Positions 38,401 through 46,863 of a stretch of 64,000 bases of DNA are shown piece after piece. A model generated the notes under the pieces. The model was not told where the DNA came from, made no database searches, and saw only the letters and a list, made by a program, of their open reading frames with translations. The DNA is from Leishmania mexicana MHOM/GT/2001/U1103. Taxonomy: Eukaryota; Euglenozoa; Kinetoplastea; Trypanosomatida; Trypanosomatidae. The position numbers were made by a program, and so were the translations under genes. Position 1 is the stretch's first letter. Every line of letters starts with the position of its first letter. The stretch spans positions 410,594 through 474,593 of the forward strand of contig NC_018321.1 of the NCBI RefSeq assembly GCF_000234665.1, written 5' to 3'.

Positions 38401-40813
38401 GTCATGTCCCATGACGGCGAAGGTGCTGCACATGTCTCGCCGCCCAGATCACCTCCGCAGAGGCTCTGCGGCTGTCAAAGCTTCTGACGATGCCGAGCCT
38501 GCCCGTTCCGTGGCGACGGCCCACCGCCAGCGCGTTCCCGTGTACTACCTCCCAACCCCGGAGACGGTGGCGTGCTTCACGGACGATAGTAAAGGTGCCC
38601 GCCTCGGCCGCAATGGCGCGCACTCTCGCATCAGCGCTGGCGACCCTGCGGCGGTCTCCACTCCGCCGACCCTCTCGCACGCTTGTGTGTGTCAGCTGCT
38701 CCACTACTTGTACACTGGCGTGCTCCCCATCTTCCATCAGTTGCCAGGGAGGACAGGGGTGAGTGAGTGGGAGTCGACTGCTGCCGCCGGGATCGCCAGC
38801 CTGCAGTCGGACGCCCTTCGCAATAGCTTCGCCAACGACTACGCGGCAGTGCTGTGGATGGGGCTCTATACCGGCCTCTCCTCCCTCACCTCGTCGATGC
38901 TCAAGCTACTCTGGCGTTTTTTGGCGCTGTCGCGCGACATGTGGCCGTACTGGCTCGCTGCGGCACATTGGCAGGTGCCGGAGATGCAGCTCATCTGCGA
39001 GGCGTGGATAGAGCATCATCTCTGCGCGATGCTGCGAGCATCAACGGTGCAGGGGCTGTGGCGTGGACTGCGTCTCGATCAGGTGCAGATACTAGTGAGT
39101 CTGCGCAGGAAAGCACTTGAGGCGGAGGCGCGGGCCGCGCAGACGAGCCCGATGGCAAGTGACGCATACCCTCGCTATTTTCCCGGCCACACCACCGCCG
39201 GCGGTGACGCTGCTGCGGAAGCGTCGATGAGGAGCACCACCACCGCCGCCACGATGCCGTCGTTTCTTCGGGAGCAGATGAACGGCAGCGACGCCGCAAG
39301 CAGCGTTGACGGTAGCGGGTCGGTTGGCGAGGAGGCGGCAGAGCAGCGCCGTGTGCAGTTGTCCCTGAGCCCTCCAGCACCTCCCGTTTCTACCATCGAG
39401 TGGCCAGCTGAGGTGCTGAGGTACCAACAGCCGCACCCTCTGCGCCTCCGCGGCGGCAGCGGCAGTGGCAGCGGCAGTGGCGTTGGTTCACCGAGTCTCT
39501 CGTCCTCTCAACCAGGCGCTGGTTGGGCTTCTTCTCTTGACAATCCCCGAGTATCACCGGCTACCGAGGGTGTTCCGGTCCTGAGCCGAGATGCGGCGGC
39601 ATCTCCCTCTCACCCTCCTCTGGATTCACTGTCCCAGTTCGCCTTGCCAACGCCGCCGTCCGCGCTCGCTACCCCGCCTGCACTCGCTACGCCGCTGGCT
39701 TTCGACGGTGCCCCATCCCCAGGTGGGATGGCTGGAGTTGCCAGCACCCCTCTCAGCCGCCAAAGCAGTCGCGCCAGCACGCCCTTCTTTGCCTCCAGCG
39801 CCGCTGCGGCCGCGCGGCCCTTTCGGAGCTTCAGTGGTCGCTCCGCCGCTCTCGGGGTGGCGACAACAATGGGTACGCCTGGCATCCCGTCTTCCGCGGC
39901 ACTCACGTTCGCCGACTTGAGCGGCGTGGACGGCGCACACGCGCACGAGAGCGCTGGCAGCACGGCGGCAATCGCCGCGGGTGCTCGAGGACACCGAACG
40001 GACCTAGGAGGCGGAGGAGAGAGCGGTGCAATGATGAGCGGCGCTGGACTGACTCGTCGCACGGAGGCTCCTTCTGCAGCCAACACAGCCTTCGCTTTTC
40101 GAAGGCTGGTCACCGCCGGAGACGGTGCCGTTCTCCGGTCGGAAGTAGCGGATTGGCCCACGCTTGCTCAGACCAACATCCCTGCCCGCGCCAACGCTGA
40201 GGTGTTGCGCACCACGCCGCGCCGCTCTCCGCTAACCACACGCGGCTTCCATGATCTTTTCGACGACTCTCGCACCGAGCCGCGCAGTCCGTCGCGGCTG
40301 CACGTTGCGTACCCGCCGATTACCTCAGCCAGCGCCTACTACACTCCATCCAATGGGATGGTGACACAGCCCACGCTGCAGGTACTCGCAGACGGAGCCT
40401 GGACCATCGGGGGCTGCGGCCGGCTTTACACAGCTGAGACGCGCGAGGAGCTGGAGAAGCGGCAGGCCTACTGGTACCGCGCTGAATGGGAGCAGCAACA
40501 GCAGCTTCCGTCGGCGGTACTCTTGACAGAGACTGAAGTGCTGGAGCGTCTCTGGACGTGGTGGCGGGCTCGCACTGAGGACTCATCCAATTGGCCGACA
40601 GAGACGGAGGTGCGCGCTGTGGTTGAGATGCTGCAGAAGGTTCGCCTCAGTGACGCGCGAGAGGCGCTGCCGTGCACGTCCCCGCGCGATGACGCGGCCT
40701 ACGACGGCTTCAGGGCCCTCTTGGACGAAGAGCAACGTTTCCTGGTCGCAAGTAAAGCGGGTCTGCCCAACGCTACTGCTGCTGCTGTTGCTGCGGTGCT
40801 GTCGCCGCTCTAG
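35459..40813 (+). CDS. Large disordered protein with a BTB/POZ-like domain
   Basis: 1784 residues. Residues 1 to about 900 are Ser/Pro/Ala/His-rich with little predicted structure. A BTB/POZ-like unit begins near 905: 'FPIRKSVLAQRSAYFAALL' resembles the BTB core segment in which a ligand-binding strand is followed by 'HK.vLa..S.yF..l'. The unit resumes after an insertion of about 110 residues with 'CQLLHYLYTGVLP' near 1075-1087, the usual end of the fold. A helical stretch follows ('VLWMGLYTGLSSL', 'AAHWQVPEMQLICEAWIEHHL'), like the leucine/alanine helices and BACK region downstream of BTB domains. A second disordered region (about 1230-1590) leads to a conserved-looking C-terminal segment with Trp-rich helices ('LERLWTWWRARTED'). 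BTB proteins mediate dimerisation and often recruit cullin-3 ligases. That role is only a possibility here. No Kelch repeats are seen. Confidence 0.7.
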   Translation: MLEQTYPSALTAPSSLPPPPPPMAVSRSLLSGVHTTATTAASASLSSTTDTTAAYCSTAQSSSLADAGHGTPGSVLGGVHDISASRSHSSMATAEDAGATSLVSRQRAEAACRKRPRLLRCHAMTPTLLSSGELMAWEQPVLSAAASLPTATPTSVASHPTPNTVPPASFFHTPPPPTPLSPPVSQQQTQQRELRQPRCVRRSGVPFIEQVQQRCRTAMGLTQHLVAPQRLPRASGASAESPLHTAAVVMRQPCGSLSAPLSPISFPCGSHSGSASVLRAHSSAEFLSPGTRQLHWSKRGRVPAAPGVISDANNRRSTSARESGLLDSVRDGQQDESCRSAPGARVGLGEPSELSRDGHDRGMGTGDGALHRVSLSTPLLFVVPSSPSADADAAASSVASTAGTALAHSTTEPAHDTCNLPCSYSRPSGTRYHPQTPRKAHSGIDPCHLAGHPLVSRPPPLFSAAAAQGVLCPPGNGCASAAATASRARDSRPLTFHSHEGGVPSPSPSRWPSTLQAHASLSLSSSAAGAAAAPLMSSAQPGPSPTMSQRQQQRHSPLFAVLPTASVIPSSQSMAGATPAMSAAGRGDSSTPPLVFTAMEPAAADIRSTSGSQYLSQEMQPASRSSSAVSMSPYLAHSDDRGGSPVRAFMLQQHPFSEPMVATSALAASLPSSRTVTPPGIAGNSHDRIAHVDSSATTPRATSDTAVVGSDRPHCAHHPHSHPPEGAVVAAATVASAAASPSRSSVLQPQQPPPLLPRPAGVHHRPGMPPPLPSLPAMLHACETPSRRQQRPPAERHCATAGAHARQPVTAVERTVKAASEMVVPSADPAMLLVVPGGVSSVPAASIAAMIGFSGDAPSWGSDTHADAALALIEDAVEGGSSAEGRLVAPGRRVGGGEGGAGSAETAVEKVITYFPIRKSVLAQRSAYFAALLDEGSGCSPYVRSTPDEYVDLTDLLPLPTTAEPAEARDAHRCRAGGAGVSCPMTAKVLHMSRRPDHLRRGSAAVKASDDAEPARSVATAHRQRVPVYYLPTPETVACFTDDSKGARLGRNGAHSRISAGDPAAVSTPPTLSHACVCQLLHYLYTGVLPIFHQLPGRTGVSEWESTAAAGIASLQSDALRNSFANDYAAVLWMGLYTGLSSLTSSMLKLLWRFLALSRDMWPYWLAAAHWQVPEMQLICEAWIEHHLCAMLRASTVQGLWRGLRLDQVQILVSLRRKALEAEARAAQTSPMASDAYPRYFPGHTTAGGDAAAEASMRSTTTAATMPSFLREQMNGSDAASSVDGSGSVGEEAAEQRRVQLSLSPPAPPVSTIEWPAEVLRYQQPHPLRLRGGSGSGSGSGVGSPSLSSSQPGAGWASSLDNPRVSPATEGVPVLSRDAAASPSHPPLDSLSQFALPTPPSALATPPALATPLAFDGAPSPGGMAGVASTPLSRQSSRASTPFFASSAAAAARPFRSFSGRSAALGVATTMGTPGIPSSAALTFADLSGVDGAHAHESAGSTAAIAAGARGHRTDLGGGGESGAMMSGAGLTRRTEAPSAANTAFAFRRLVTAGDGAVLRSEVADWPTLAQTNIPARANAEVLRTTPRRSPLTTRGFHDLFDDSRTEPRSPSRLHVAYPPITSASAYYTPSNGMVTQPTLQVLADGAWTIGGCGRLYTAETREELEKRQAYWYRAEWEQQQQLPSAVLLTETEVLERLWTWWRARTEDSSNWPTETEVRAVVEMLQKVRLSDAREALPCTSPRDDAAYDGFRALLDEEQRFLVASKAGLPNATAAAVAAVLSPL

Positions 40814-41408
40814 GGGCGTGTGCGCACACGCGCACACGCGTGCGAGGATAAGTCATGCGCCTCACACGACTCCCGACTGGCGCACGTGCCTCTCCATCTC
40901 TCCCTTTCTTTCGTTTACTTGACACGCATGGCCGTGGTTGTGCGTGTCTGTCTGTCTGTGTGTGCGTGTGTGGGAGGGAGGAGGAGGTGGGCGCGTGCGG
41001 CGCGCGCCTGTTCCATGAAGGTAGCGGGTTTGCGTAATTCGTAGAGGCGAGCCGTTGGGGTGGGCTCACACAGACGGAAGACGTGGGAGCCGCTCCGACA
41101 GGAGAAGAGACACTGGCCATTGCCGCAGCGCTCAAACGGGCATTGTTGGCTGTGGCAGTTTTTGGAGAGCGGAGAGGGCGAGACACAACGCGCGCGTGCG
41201 TACACTTGCGCCTGCTTCCCACTGACAGCGCTGCTTCGCGTGACTTGACGCCACTGCCCCCCCTCCCTTTCCCCTGCATAGCACGCCTTACTTTCCCTTC
41301 TCATTTTGCGGATGCCGTACATCCCGGCTTACACTCGTGCCTGTCCGTGAGCATGTGCCTGTGTGTGTGTGTGACCTCCCTCCTCACACAGGCACGATCC
41401 TCCACCGA

Positions 41409-41418
41409 CCTCTTTCAG
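41409..41418 (+). promoter_or_regulatory. Candidate spliced-leader acceptor for NAA35
   Basis: 'cctctttcag' with AG at 41417-41418. A second CT-rich run to about 41452 is followed by AG at 41476-41477. Either leaves the ATG at 41659 as the first in-frame start. Confidence 0.4.
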
Positions 41419-41590
41419 GATCCTGTTCCCCATCCCTTCCCTTTCCATTCCTCATACACACCCACACATCGTGCGAGCCGAGAGGTCTTGCAGCTTACAC
41501 TACGGACGAGTGAAAAAGGAGTACAGCCGTACGGCAACCCCAAGCAAGACGCAGGAAGACGCACGCAGCGTACACGCGCAGCGTCGTGCG

Positions 41591-41614
41591 ACACACACAC
41601 ACACACACACACAC
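41591..41614. repeat. AC dinucleotide repeat
   Basis: Twelve AC units in the presumed 5' UTR of NAA35, 45 bases before the start codon. Confidence 0.9.
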
Positions 41615-41658
41615 CCGCCTTGCCTACTCTATCTCACGTCCCCGTCTTTGTGGTCACC

Positions 41659-43884
41659 ATGCAGCCACCACCGAAGCCACTTTGCGACCTCAACGATACC
41701 TGGGAGGATGTCCTGGCCGCCTTCAAGGACTGCCTGAAGGGGGAGTCGACCTGGAGCTGCCACTGCCTCGACGGCATCGACAAGGAGGTCATCCTCTCCG
41801 CACCGGAGATCATGGACCCCAAGACGGACTCTGGCTTTAACTGCGAGGAGATCTACTCCCTCTCCCACCTCCTGAAGACGCAAGAGGTGCCCTCGGCAGC
41901 TACCGTGTCTACGGAGGCGGCGCTACTGGATGTAATGGACTACATCCACGTCAAGGAGCTCACGTACCTGCAGGGGTACTCGCTCACTCAGAGCTACCTG
42001 GACTTCCCCTACTTCCTGCGCATGGATCTTCTCAAGGAGCAAAACGGCACCCTGCACGCTTACTGCCGCGGCGTGCTGCGCTCCCTCGATTGTGTACTGC
42101 GCGCCGTCTTCTCCACTACGAACCGCAGCGAGGAGGAGTTCATGCTGGTGCCCCCGGAGCTGGACCGTCAGCCCGACTGCAGCGTGGACGAGATCCTGGC
42201 GGAGCTGGAGACAGCCGCGGTGAAGTCCTCGAGCCCCGCCGTGGCTGCCCGGCTGCGCTTCCGCAAGCACTTCCTCGCGACCCTCTCGCTGCTGCTGGAC
42301 TCGAAGAAGAGGTCCGATATTGAGGCGGCGTGCGACATCTGCCAGGAGGCCCTCGCGCTGCTGGAGAGCGACCTCTACATCCGCTCCAGCGAGCCGGCGC
42401 CGGAGGCGAAGCTGCTACGCGCGGAGGAGATCGCCTACTGGGTCAGCGTCATCACGCCGACCAAGGCGCTGCCCGCAACGTCCTTTGCCGATGCCATGTC
42501 CGCCTACAAGTGCCTGCTGCAGCAGTTGATATCGTTCAAGACGCTTGTGAGCATCGAGTCACTTGCCTGCATTGCGGACTTCATCGAGAACTTTGGCGCG
42601 CTGAAGCCGCTCCTGCCGGTGCGCTCGCTCTGCGCCGTCGTCTTGTTCAGCCGTGACCCCAACGAGTCGTTCCTTTACGGCGCCCCGCTGCATCGCCGCA
42701 TGCTGGAGACGCTGACGAAGAGGTACGGCGCCCCGCTCTATCAGAAAATTTTCGAGGCCGACGAGGCCATGGTTGACGGTGTCGTTGAGTACCGCGTGAA
42801 GTGCACGATGAACCGCCTGAAGGTGACGCCGGGGCAGCGAACACTCCTGCGCCAGCAGACCGTCGACTCGGTGCGGCGCTGGGTCACGGAGGTGTGCAAG
42901 CTGTATCTCGTCTTCCTGGAGACGATGTTGTGCAACCGCGGGCTCGCGCACCGGCGTATGATGAACACGATGGCGGACTTCATCCGCCTGCAGGAGTTGT
43001 CGTACACGACCGACCTCTCCGTCTTCCTCGCCAACGTGCCCGGTGTGTCGAAAGAGTTGGAGGCGGAGTGCATCCGGTGCAGCACGGTACTGACGCTCTT
43101 CTCGAACGACTACGTGCTGCGCGCGATGGAAATCATTATGAGCTTCGAGGTGGAGCTCGACTTGCTGACGCAGGGAGAGCTCGTACCGGCAATATGGTAC
43201 ATCAACTTCGTGCAGCGCGCCCAGAAGGAGAACATGACGGCGCTGTGCCTGCAGAGCACGAACTTTATTCCCGCGACGCTGATCAACAAGCGCACCCACA
43301 TACCGGTGCACAACCTTGCCCTAACCACGCGCACGACGGGACAGATGGATCTCGCCCGCGACGGCCTGCTCGACGCGTGCTGCTCCCTCTCCGACGCCAC
43401 CTATCTCTCCGCATGCCTTATGGAGAAGAAGAACCTCATTGACCTCTTCAGTGCGCCAAAGGGCTCCCTCATCAGCGTCGAGAACACCTTCAACCACCGC
43501 CTGCTCCTCTGCTACGGCCAGCTGCGCAACCCGCCGCTGCGGTCGTACGAGCGCTGCATGAGCGCGAGGCCGTCACTGGACGACGTGAGCAAGATCCCGA
43601 TGTACGCCAAAAAGGCGGCCGAGGTGGCCAGCAACGCCGCCGAGAAGCTGAAGGCTGTCAGGTCGAGCAGCACCATCGACGAGGTACGCAAGGCTGCCAT
43701 TCGGCGCAATGCGGAGGGGCTTGAGAAGACGGCGCACATCGTGGCTGCGTCTCTCCGCGCCTTCTCGGCTGTTTGCGCGAACGGCGAGGAGCTGAAGGAC
43801 TACTGCGCCACGGTGGAGCGGCCTGGCTTGCCAAGCGCTCTGGCCTTCACATTCCGCAAGAGGAAGGAGACAGCCACGGCGTAG
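41659..43884 (+). CDS. NAA35: NAA35/Mak10, auxiliary subunit of the NatC N-terminal acetyltransferase
   Basis: 741 residues. NatC (Naa30 catalytic, Naa35 large auxiliary, Naa38 small) acetylates N-terminal Met followed by hydrophobic residues on nascent chains at the ribosome. The N-terminal block 'APEIMDPKTDSGF', with M52-D53-P54-K55, is the Mak10 family hallmark (usual form MMDPKMDSG). It is followed by the 'LTYLQGYSLTQSYLDFPYF' block near 100-118, matching the LxGxxLxQTVxT segment. The remainder is all-helical, with a charged C-terminal end. The start is the first ATG after the likely acceptor, and the family block begins about 50 residues in as in other members. The sequence has few low-complexity insertions, unlike its neighbours, which suggests tight structural constraint. 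Confidence 0.9.
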   Translation: MQPPPKPLCDLNDTWEDVLAAFKDCLKGESTWSCHCLDGIDKEVILSAPEIMDPKTDSGFNCEEIYSLSHLLKTQEVPSAATVSTEAALLDVMDYIHVKELTYLQGYSLTQSYLDFPYFLRMDLLKEQNGTLHAYCRGVLRSLDCVLRAVFSTTNRSEEEFMLVPPELDRQPDCSVDEILAELETAAVKSSSPAVAARLRFRKHFLATLSLLLDSKKRSDIEAACDICQEALALLESDLYIRSSEPAPEAKLLRAEEIAYWVSVITPTKALPATSFADAMSAYKCLLQQLISFKTLVSIESLACIADFIENFGALKPLLPVRSLCAVVLFSRDPNESFLYGAPLHRRMLETLTKRYGAPLYQKIFEADEAMVDGVVEYRVKCTMNRLKVTPGQRTLLRQQTVDSVRRWVTEVCKLYLVFLETMLCNRGLAHRRMMNTMADFIRLQELSYTTDLSVFLANVPGVSKELEAECIRCSTVLTLFSNDYVLRAMEIIMSFEVELDLLTQGELVPAIWYINFVQRAQKENMTALCLQSTNFIPATLINKRTHIPVHNLALTTRTTGQMDLARDGLLDACCSLSDATYLSACLMEKKNLIDLFSAPKGSLISVENTFNHRLLLCYGQLRNPPLRSYERCMSARPSLDDVSKIPMYAKKAAEVASNAAEKLKAVRSSSTIDEVRKAAIRRNAEGLEKTAHIVAASLRAFSAVCANGEELKDYCATVERPGLPSALAFTFRKRKETATA

Positions 43885-44194
43885 CTGCGAAGTTCGGGAC
43901 GTGCCCTAGTGGGCGCGTGCGTTGGCGCTGTGGCGCCAGCGTGGGCGTGTGCGACCTTCCCTCGCATCCATACCCTCCCCCGCCGCTCTCCCTCCACACG
44001 AACGCGTGCACCGGCAGATGTGTGTGCTAGCGTGTTTGCTCGCGTTCCTCGTCACATCCATCGAAGCCTCCCTCCCCCTCCCTCGCTCCCTTGTTGTTGT
44101 TTCCCGTGCTGTCTTTCTCTGGTGTTCACCGTGTTCCATGTGGCCTTAACTAATCAAACGTCTCTCAGTCCTCGGGTGTGTGCTGTGATACAGA

Positions 44195-44232
44195 GGGGGG
44201 GGGCGGTGGTGGTGGTCGTGGTCGGGGGGGGG
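44195..44232 (+). other. G-rich block with potential quadruplex
   Basis: Two runs of nine Gs flank a GGT-repeat stretch, on the transcribed strand in the NAA35 3' region. The adjacent G pairs could support a two- or three-layer quadruplex. Confidence 0.4.
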
Positions 44233-44331
44233 CTTGGCGCTGTGCGTCACCCGTCTTAAAGTGTTTGCGCCCGTGTATTCGTTTTTCTTTTTCGTTAAGG
44301 AACAGCAGCGTCACCGCCACCCAGCAGCAGC

Positions 44332-44390
44332 GGCAGTGGCAGTGGCAGTGGCAGTGGCGGTGACGGTGGCGGTGGCAGTGGCAGTGGCAG
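44332..44390. repeat. GGCAGT/GGCGGT hexamer minisatellite
   Basis: Imperfect hexamer array of GGCAGT with GGCGGT and GACGGT variants, in non-coding sequence downstream of NAA35. Confidence 0.85.
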
Positions 44391-44565
44391 CAGCGACCGA
44401 ATGCGGGCGATCGTGTCGCGAGTCGGGCGACCATGGATGAGGGGAGGGGAAGAGGCGGGTGGGGCGCTGAAGGACCTCTCCCCCTCCCTCTCTCCGTCCT
44501 TCCCGTTTTATTTCTGCATCTCTTAAAGTTTTAAAGGAGGAAAAGTGTGTGCAGGAGGGAGCCAT

Positions 44566-44582
44566 CACACACACACACACAC
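44566..44582. repeat. CA dinucleotide repeat
   Basis: Alternating CA tract continuing into CAGACA variants to about 44598. Confidence 0.85.
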
Positions 44583-44807
44583 AGACACAGACACACAGAA
44601 CCTATGCGCGGAGCCAGGCATGCCCCATCCTCTCGCTACTCCGCCCCGCCTTCGCCTCTCTCTGTCTCCCGGCTCGCGAATTAAACAAGCTTCTATAGTT
44701 GTGGGAGTTGTACGGCGCCGACCACCGGAGATGTACGAAGTAGGCAAGGGGTGCACACGCACGCTCAGGCGCGCGCCCCTGGTGCGGTGGTTGGTGCTTC
44801 CCATCAC

Positions 44808-44912
44808 CGTTCTTCACCTTCTGTTTCCGTCTCGCTGTCTTCTCCAACACCACGTCGCTTCCCTGCACCCTCCCCTTCCCTCCTCCCTCCTCCCCACACC
44901 GCCGGGGTGCAG
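44808..44912 (+). promoter_or_regulatory. Candidate polypyrimidine tract and spliced-leader acceptor (small gene)
   Basis: Long CT-rich run followed by 'ggggtgcag' with AG at 44911-44912, about 170 bases upstream of the ATG at 45084. No in-frame ATG lies between. Confidence 0.45.
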
Positions 44913-45083
44913 TGGCTGCACAGCCCTATCGATACGACCTCTTTATCGCGCCGTTCCATCTACGGACACCGACACGAATACGCCCACGCACGTCACGGAT
45001 CCTATGTGAGCAGACCCACTCGCAATCATAGGCGGCGCCCAAAGCAAGTGGCGACATCTCTTTCGGAGGAGCTAGCACGCAAT

Positions 45084-45335
45084 ATGAGCGTGGTTCGAGT
45101 CGCTGTTTTTAGCAAGTACTTCGCCATCGGCGGACTCTGCGCGACTCTCGTGTGTGCGCGGCACAGTGCCTTCCTCGTTGCCGACGACTCACTGCAGTTC
45201 CAGCGTGTCTGCGCGAGCGTGGCGCGCTACGCCGATGAGGCAGCTGCGCTGGAGGAGTATCTGGAGTCAAACGATCGCTCTATCGCCAAGATCCAGTCGA
45301 GGATGAACCTCCCGTGGCCAGCGGCGGCCGAGTAA
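45084..45335 (+). CDS. Small hypothetical protein with one hydrophobic segment
   Basis: 83 residues, not recognised. The N-terminus is short and slightly basic ('MSVVRVAVFSKY'). It leads into a hydrophobic stretch at about 12-33 ('FAIGGLCATLVC', then 'AFLVA'), long enough for a membrane span or a mitochondrial presequence-plus-anchor. The C-terminal half is an amphipathic acidic helix ('ARYADEAAALEEYLES') followed by a Pro/Trp/Ala tail. The predicted acceptor, the absence of any earlier in-frame ATG and the spacing from both neighbours support a real gene. It could be a small subunit of a mitochondrial membrane complex, but nothing in the sequence proves this. Confidence 0.6.
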   Translation: MSVVRVAVFSKYFAIGGLCATLVCARHSAFLVADDSLQFQRVCASVARYADEAAALEEYLESNDRSIAKIQSRMNLPWPAAAE

Positions 45336-45812
45336 GGAGTGCCGTACAGGAAGGAGGAGGAGGGGTATACCGTAGAGTCGATGGACAAGAGTGTGTGTGT
45401 ATGTATGTATGTGGGCTCGCCGGTCTCTTGCTCCGACTGCCTCTCATATCCTCCGCATCACGGTCCATCACATGCGAGAAATGTTCACGCGCCGGGGGCC
45501 ATGCATGCGCTGGCAGTCGCATCGCATGTCTCATACTTCCAGAAGACGACCACATCCGACATGCGCGGTTCCGGAGGGGGGAGGAAACGGACACGTGCCC
45601 CCCTTTTCATGGACAAAGGAAGCGGCACTCAAAGGGACACAGGTCAGGGCGTGTGGCCCGTGCTGCAGTGGTGTGATGGTCACGTCCTTCTCCCCTGTTT
45701 CTCCTGCATCCATGGCCTTCACACGTCACTTCTCGCGAGACGCGTGGGTGATGGAGGGACAGGAAACGCAAGAAGCGCACGCTGCGGTATGGGACAGCGT
45801 GAGCGACTGGTG

Positions 45813-45864
45813 CTACTACTACTACTACTACTGCTACGACTGCTGCTGCTACTGCTGCCGCTGC
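45813..45864. repeat. CTA/CTG trinucleotide repeat
   Basis: CTA repeat passing into CTG/CTA variants in non-coding spacer. Confidence 0.85.
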
Positions 45865-46520
45865 ACCACCTTTCTTCCAAGAACGCTTACGATGTTCTCG
45901 CTCTCTTACTTCTCATTTCCGCCGTCCTCGTCCTCCTCTGTGCCCACTCCATCGCGGCCCTCCTTCGACACACACGCACGCACGCGCGCACACAAACACG
46001 CGAATCATCACAACATGCGTTATGTTGATGCACAAGTCGAGCAAAACGCTCCTCGCGTCAGCCGTCTACTCTCTAACCCACGACCATATCTTCGCCTTTC
46101 CCCGTTCCTTCGTAGCCGGGTCGCCCTGGCGACATCATCATCACCATACCGATTCACCTATTCGTCTCTGGGAGTCAACGAGTGGTCGTGCGCGCGTCTG
46201 CGATTTCATCAGGGGGAGTCTCGTCGCCTTGAGGCAATCATACGCGCCCGTCCATGGGTGACAAGGGATCCCTGGCGCCCACGGACTCGCACAGGGTGCA
46301 CACTTCACATAATTCCCATAAAGGACGACCTCTACGCAGGCGATCACCTAACTGCGTTATCGGGGGCACGAATTCTCACCCATATAACAATACCGTATTG
46401 GTGTCCTTTCCTACTGCTGTGCGTACCTCCCCTGCCGGTGCTGTGTCGACTGCCCGCGACGACGCACTGTGTCTGCGTATCGCCCTCTGTTGTTGCCCTT
46501 TGTGCCCGCGGTGTTGACTT

Positions 46521-46589
46521 TCTTTCCCTTCCGTCTTGGTCGTGGTCTTGTAGGTCTTCCCTTTTCGTTCCTCTTATCGGGCTTCTCAG
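46521..46589 (+). promoter_or_regulatory. Candidate spliced-leader acceptors for the TOR-like gene
   Basis: CT-rich tracts with 'gtggtcttgtag' (AG at 46552-46553) and 'cgggcttctcag' (AG at 46588-46589). An in-frame stop at 46708-46710 and the absence of any in-frame ATG before 46864 fix the start. Confidence 0.45.
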
Positions 46590-46863
46590 CTTACGGGACC
46601 ATCCAGTGTGCGCACGCACATGTGCGTGTGTCGCCCTTTGATAGCGCCTGCTTAGTTTATTTCGCTCTCCCTTGTCTTGGCGTCTTCACGACTCGGTCTC
46701 TGTTGTCTGACCTGCCGCACACCGTCCTCTCCGTTATCTTCTCCTGCGGGGTGCTGTGACGAGGGCGTGTGAGCAGCCTTTTCACACTGCCGCGCGTCTC
46801 GCGTGTGGTGGGCCACGGCAGAGTGCTTTTCTCAGTACCGTCATCTGCCGATCACTTGCCATC

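Larger units (their letters stand above)
40814..41658. other. Intergenic spacer BTB-like gene to NAA35
   Basis: Non-coding spacer with TG and CA repeats and pyrimidine tracts. The NAA35 frame is open back to 41083 only from a GTG, and a possible in-frame ATG near 41353 lies upstream of the likely acceptors. Confidence 0.65.
43885..45083. other. Intergenic spacer NAA35 to small gene
   Basis: Non-coding spacer with G-rich blocks, a GGCAGT-type hexamer repeat and CA repeats. CT-rich sequence precedes the small gene. Confidence 0.65.
45336..46863. other. Intergenic spacer small gene to TOR-like gene
   Basis: About 1.5 kb. The left part (about 45440-45800) and a segment near 46150-46400 are mixed-composition sequence without pyrimidine bias, and may be decayed retroposon. 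The right part is CT-rich and leads into the TOR-like gene. The 416-codon frame across here starts in a GTATGTATG repeat, is Ser/Arg/His-rich and has no domain, so it is not called. Confidence 0.6.

Noticed and set aside
45391..46641. 416-codon frame between the small gene and the TOR-like gene
   Set aside because: It begins in a GTATGTATG repeat, is Ser/Arg/His/Tyr-rich across a CTA microsatellite and pyrimidine tracts, and has no recognisable domain.
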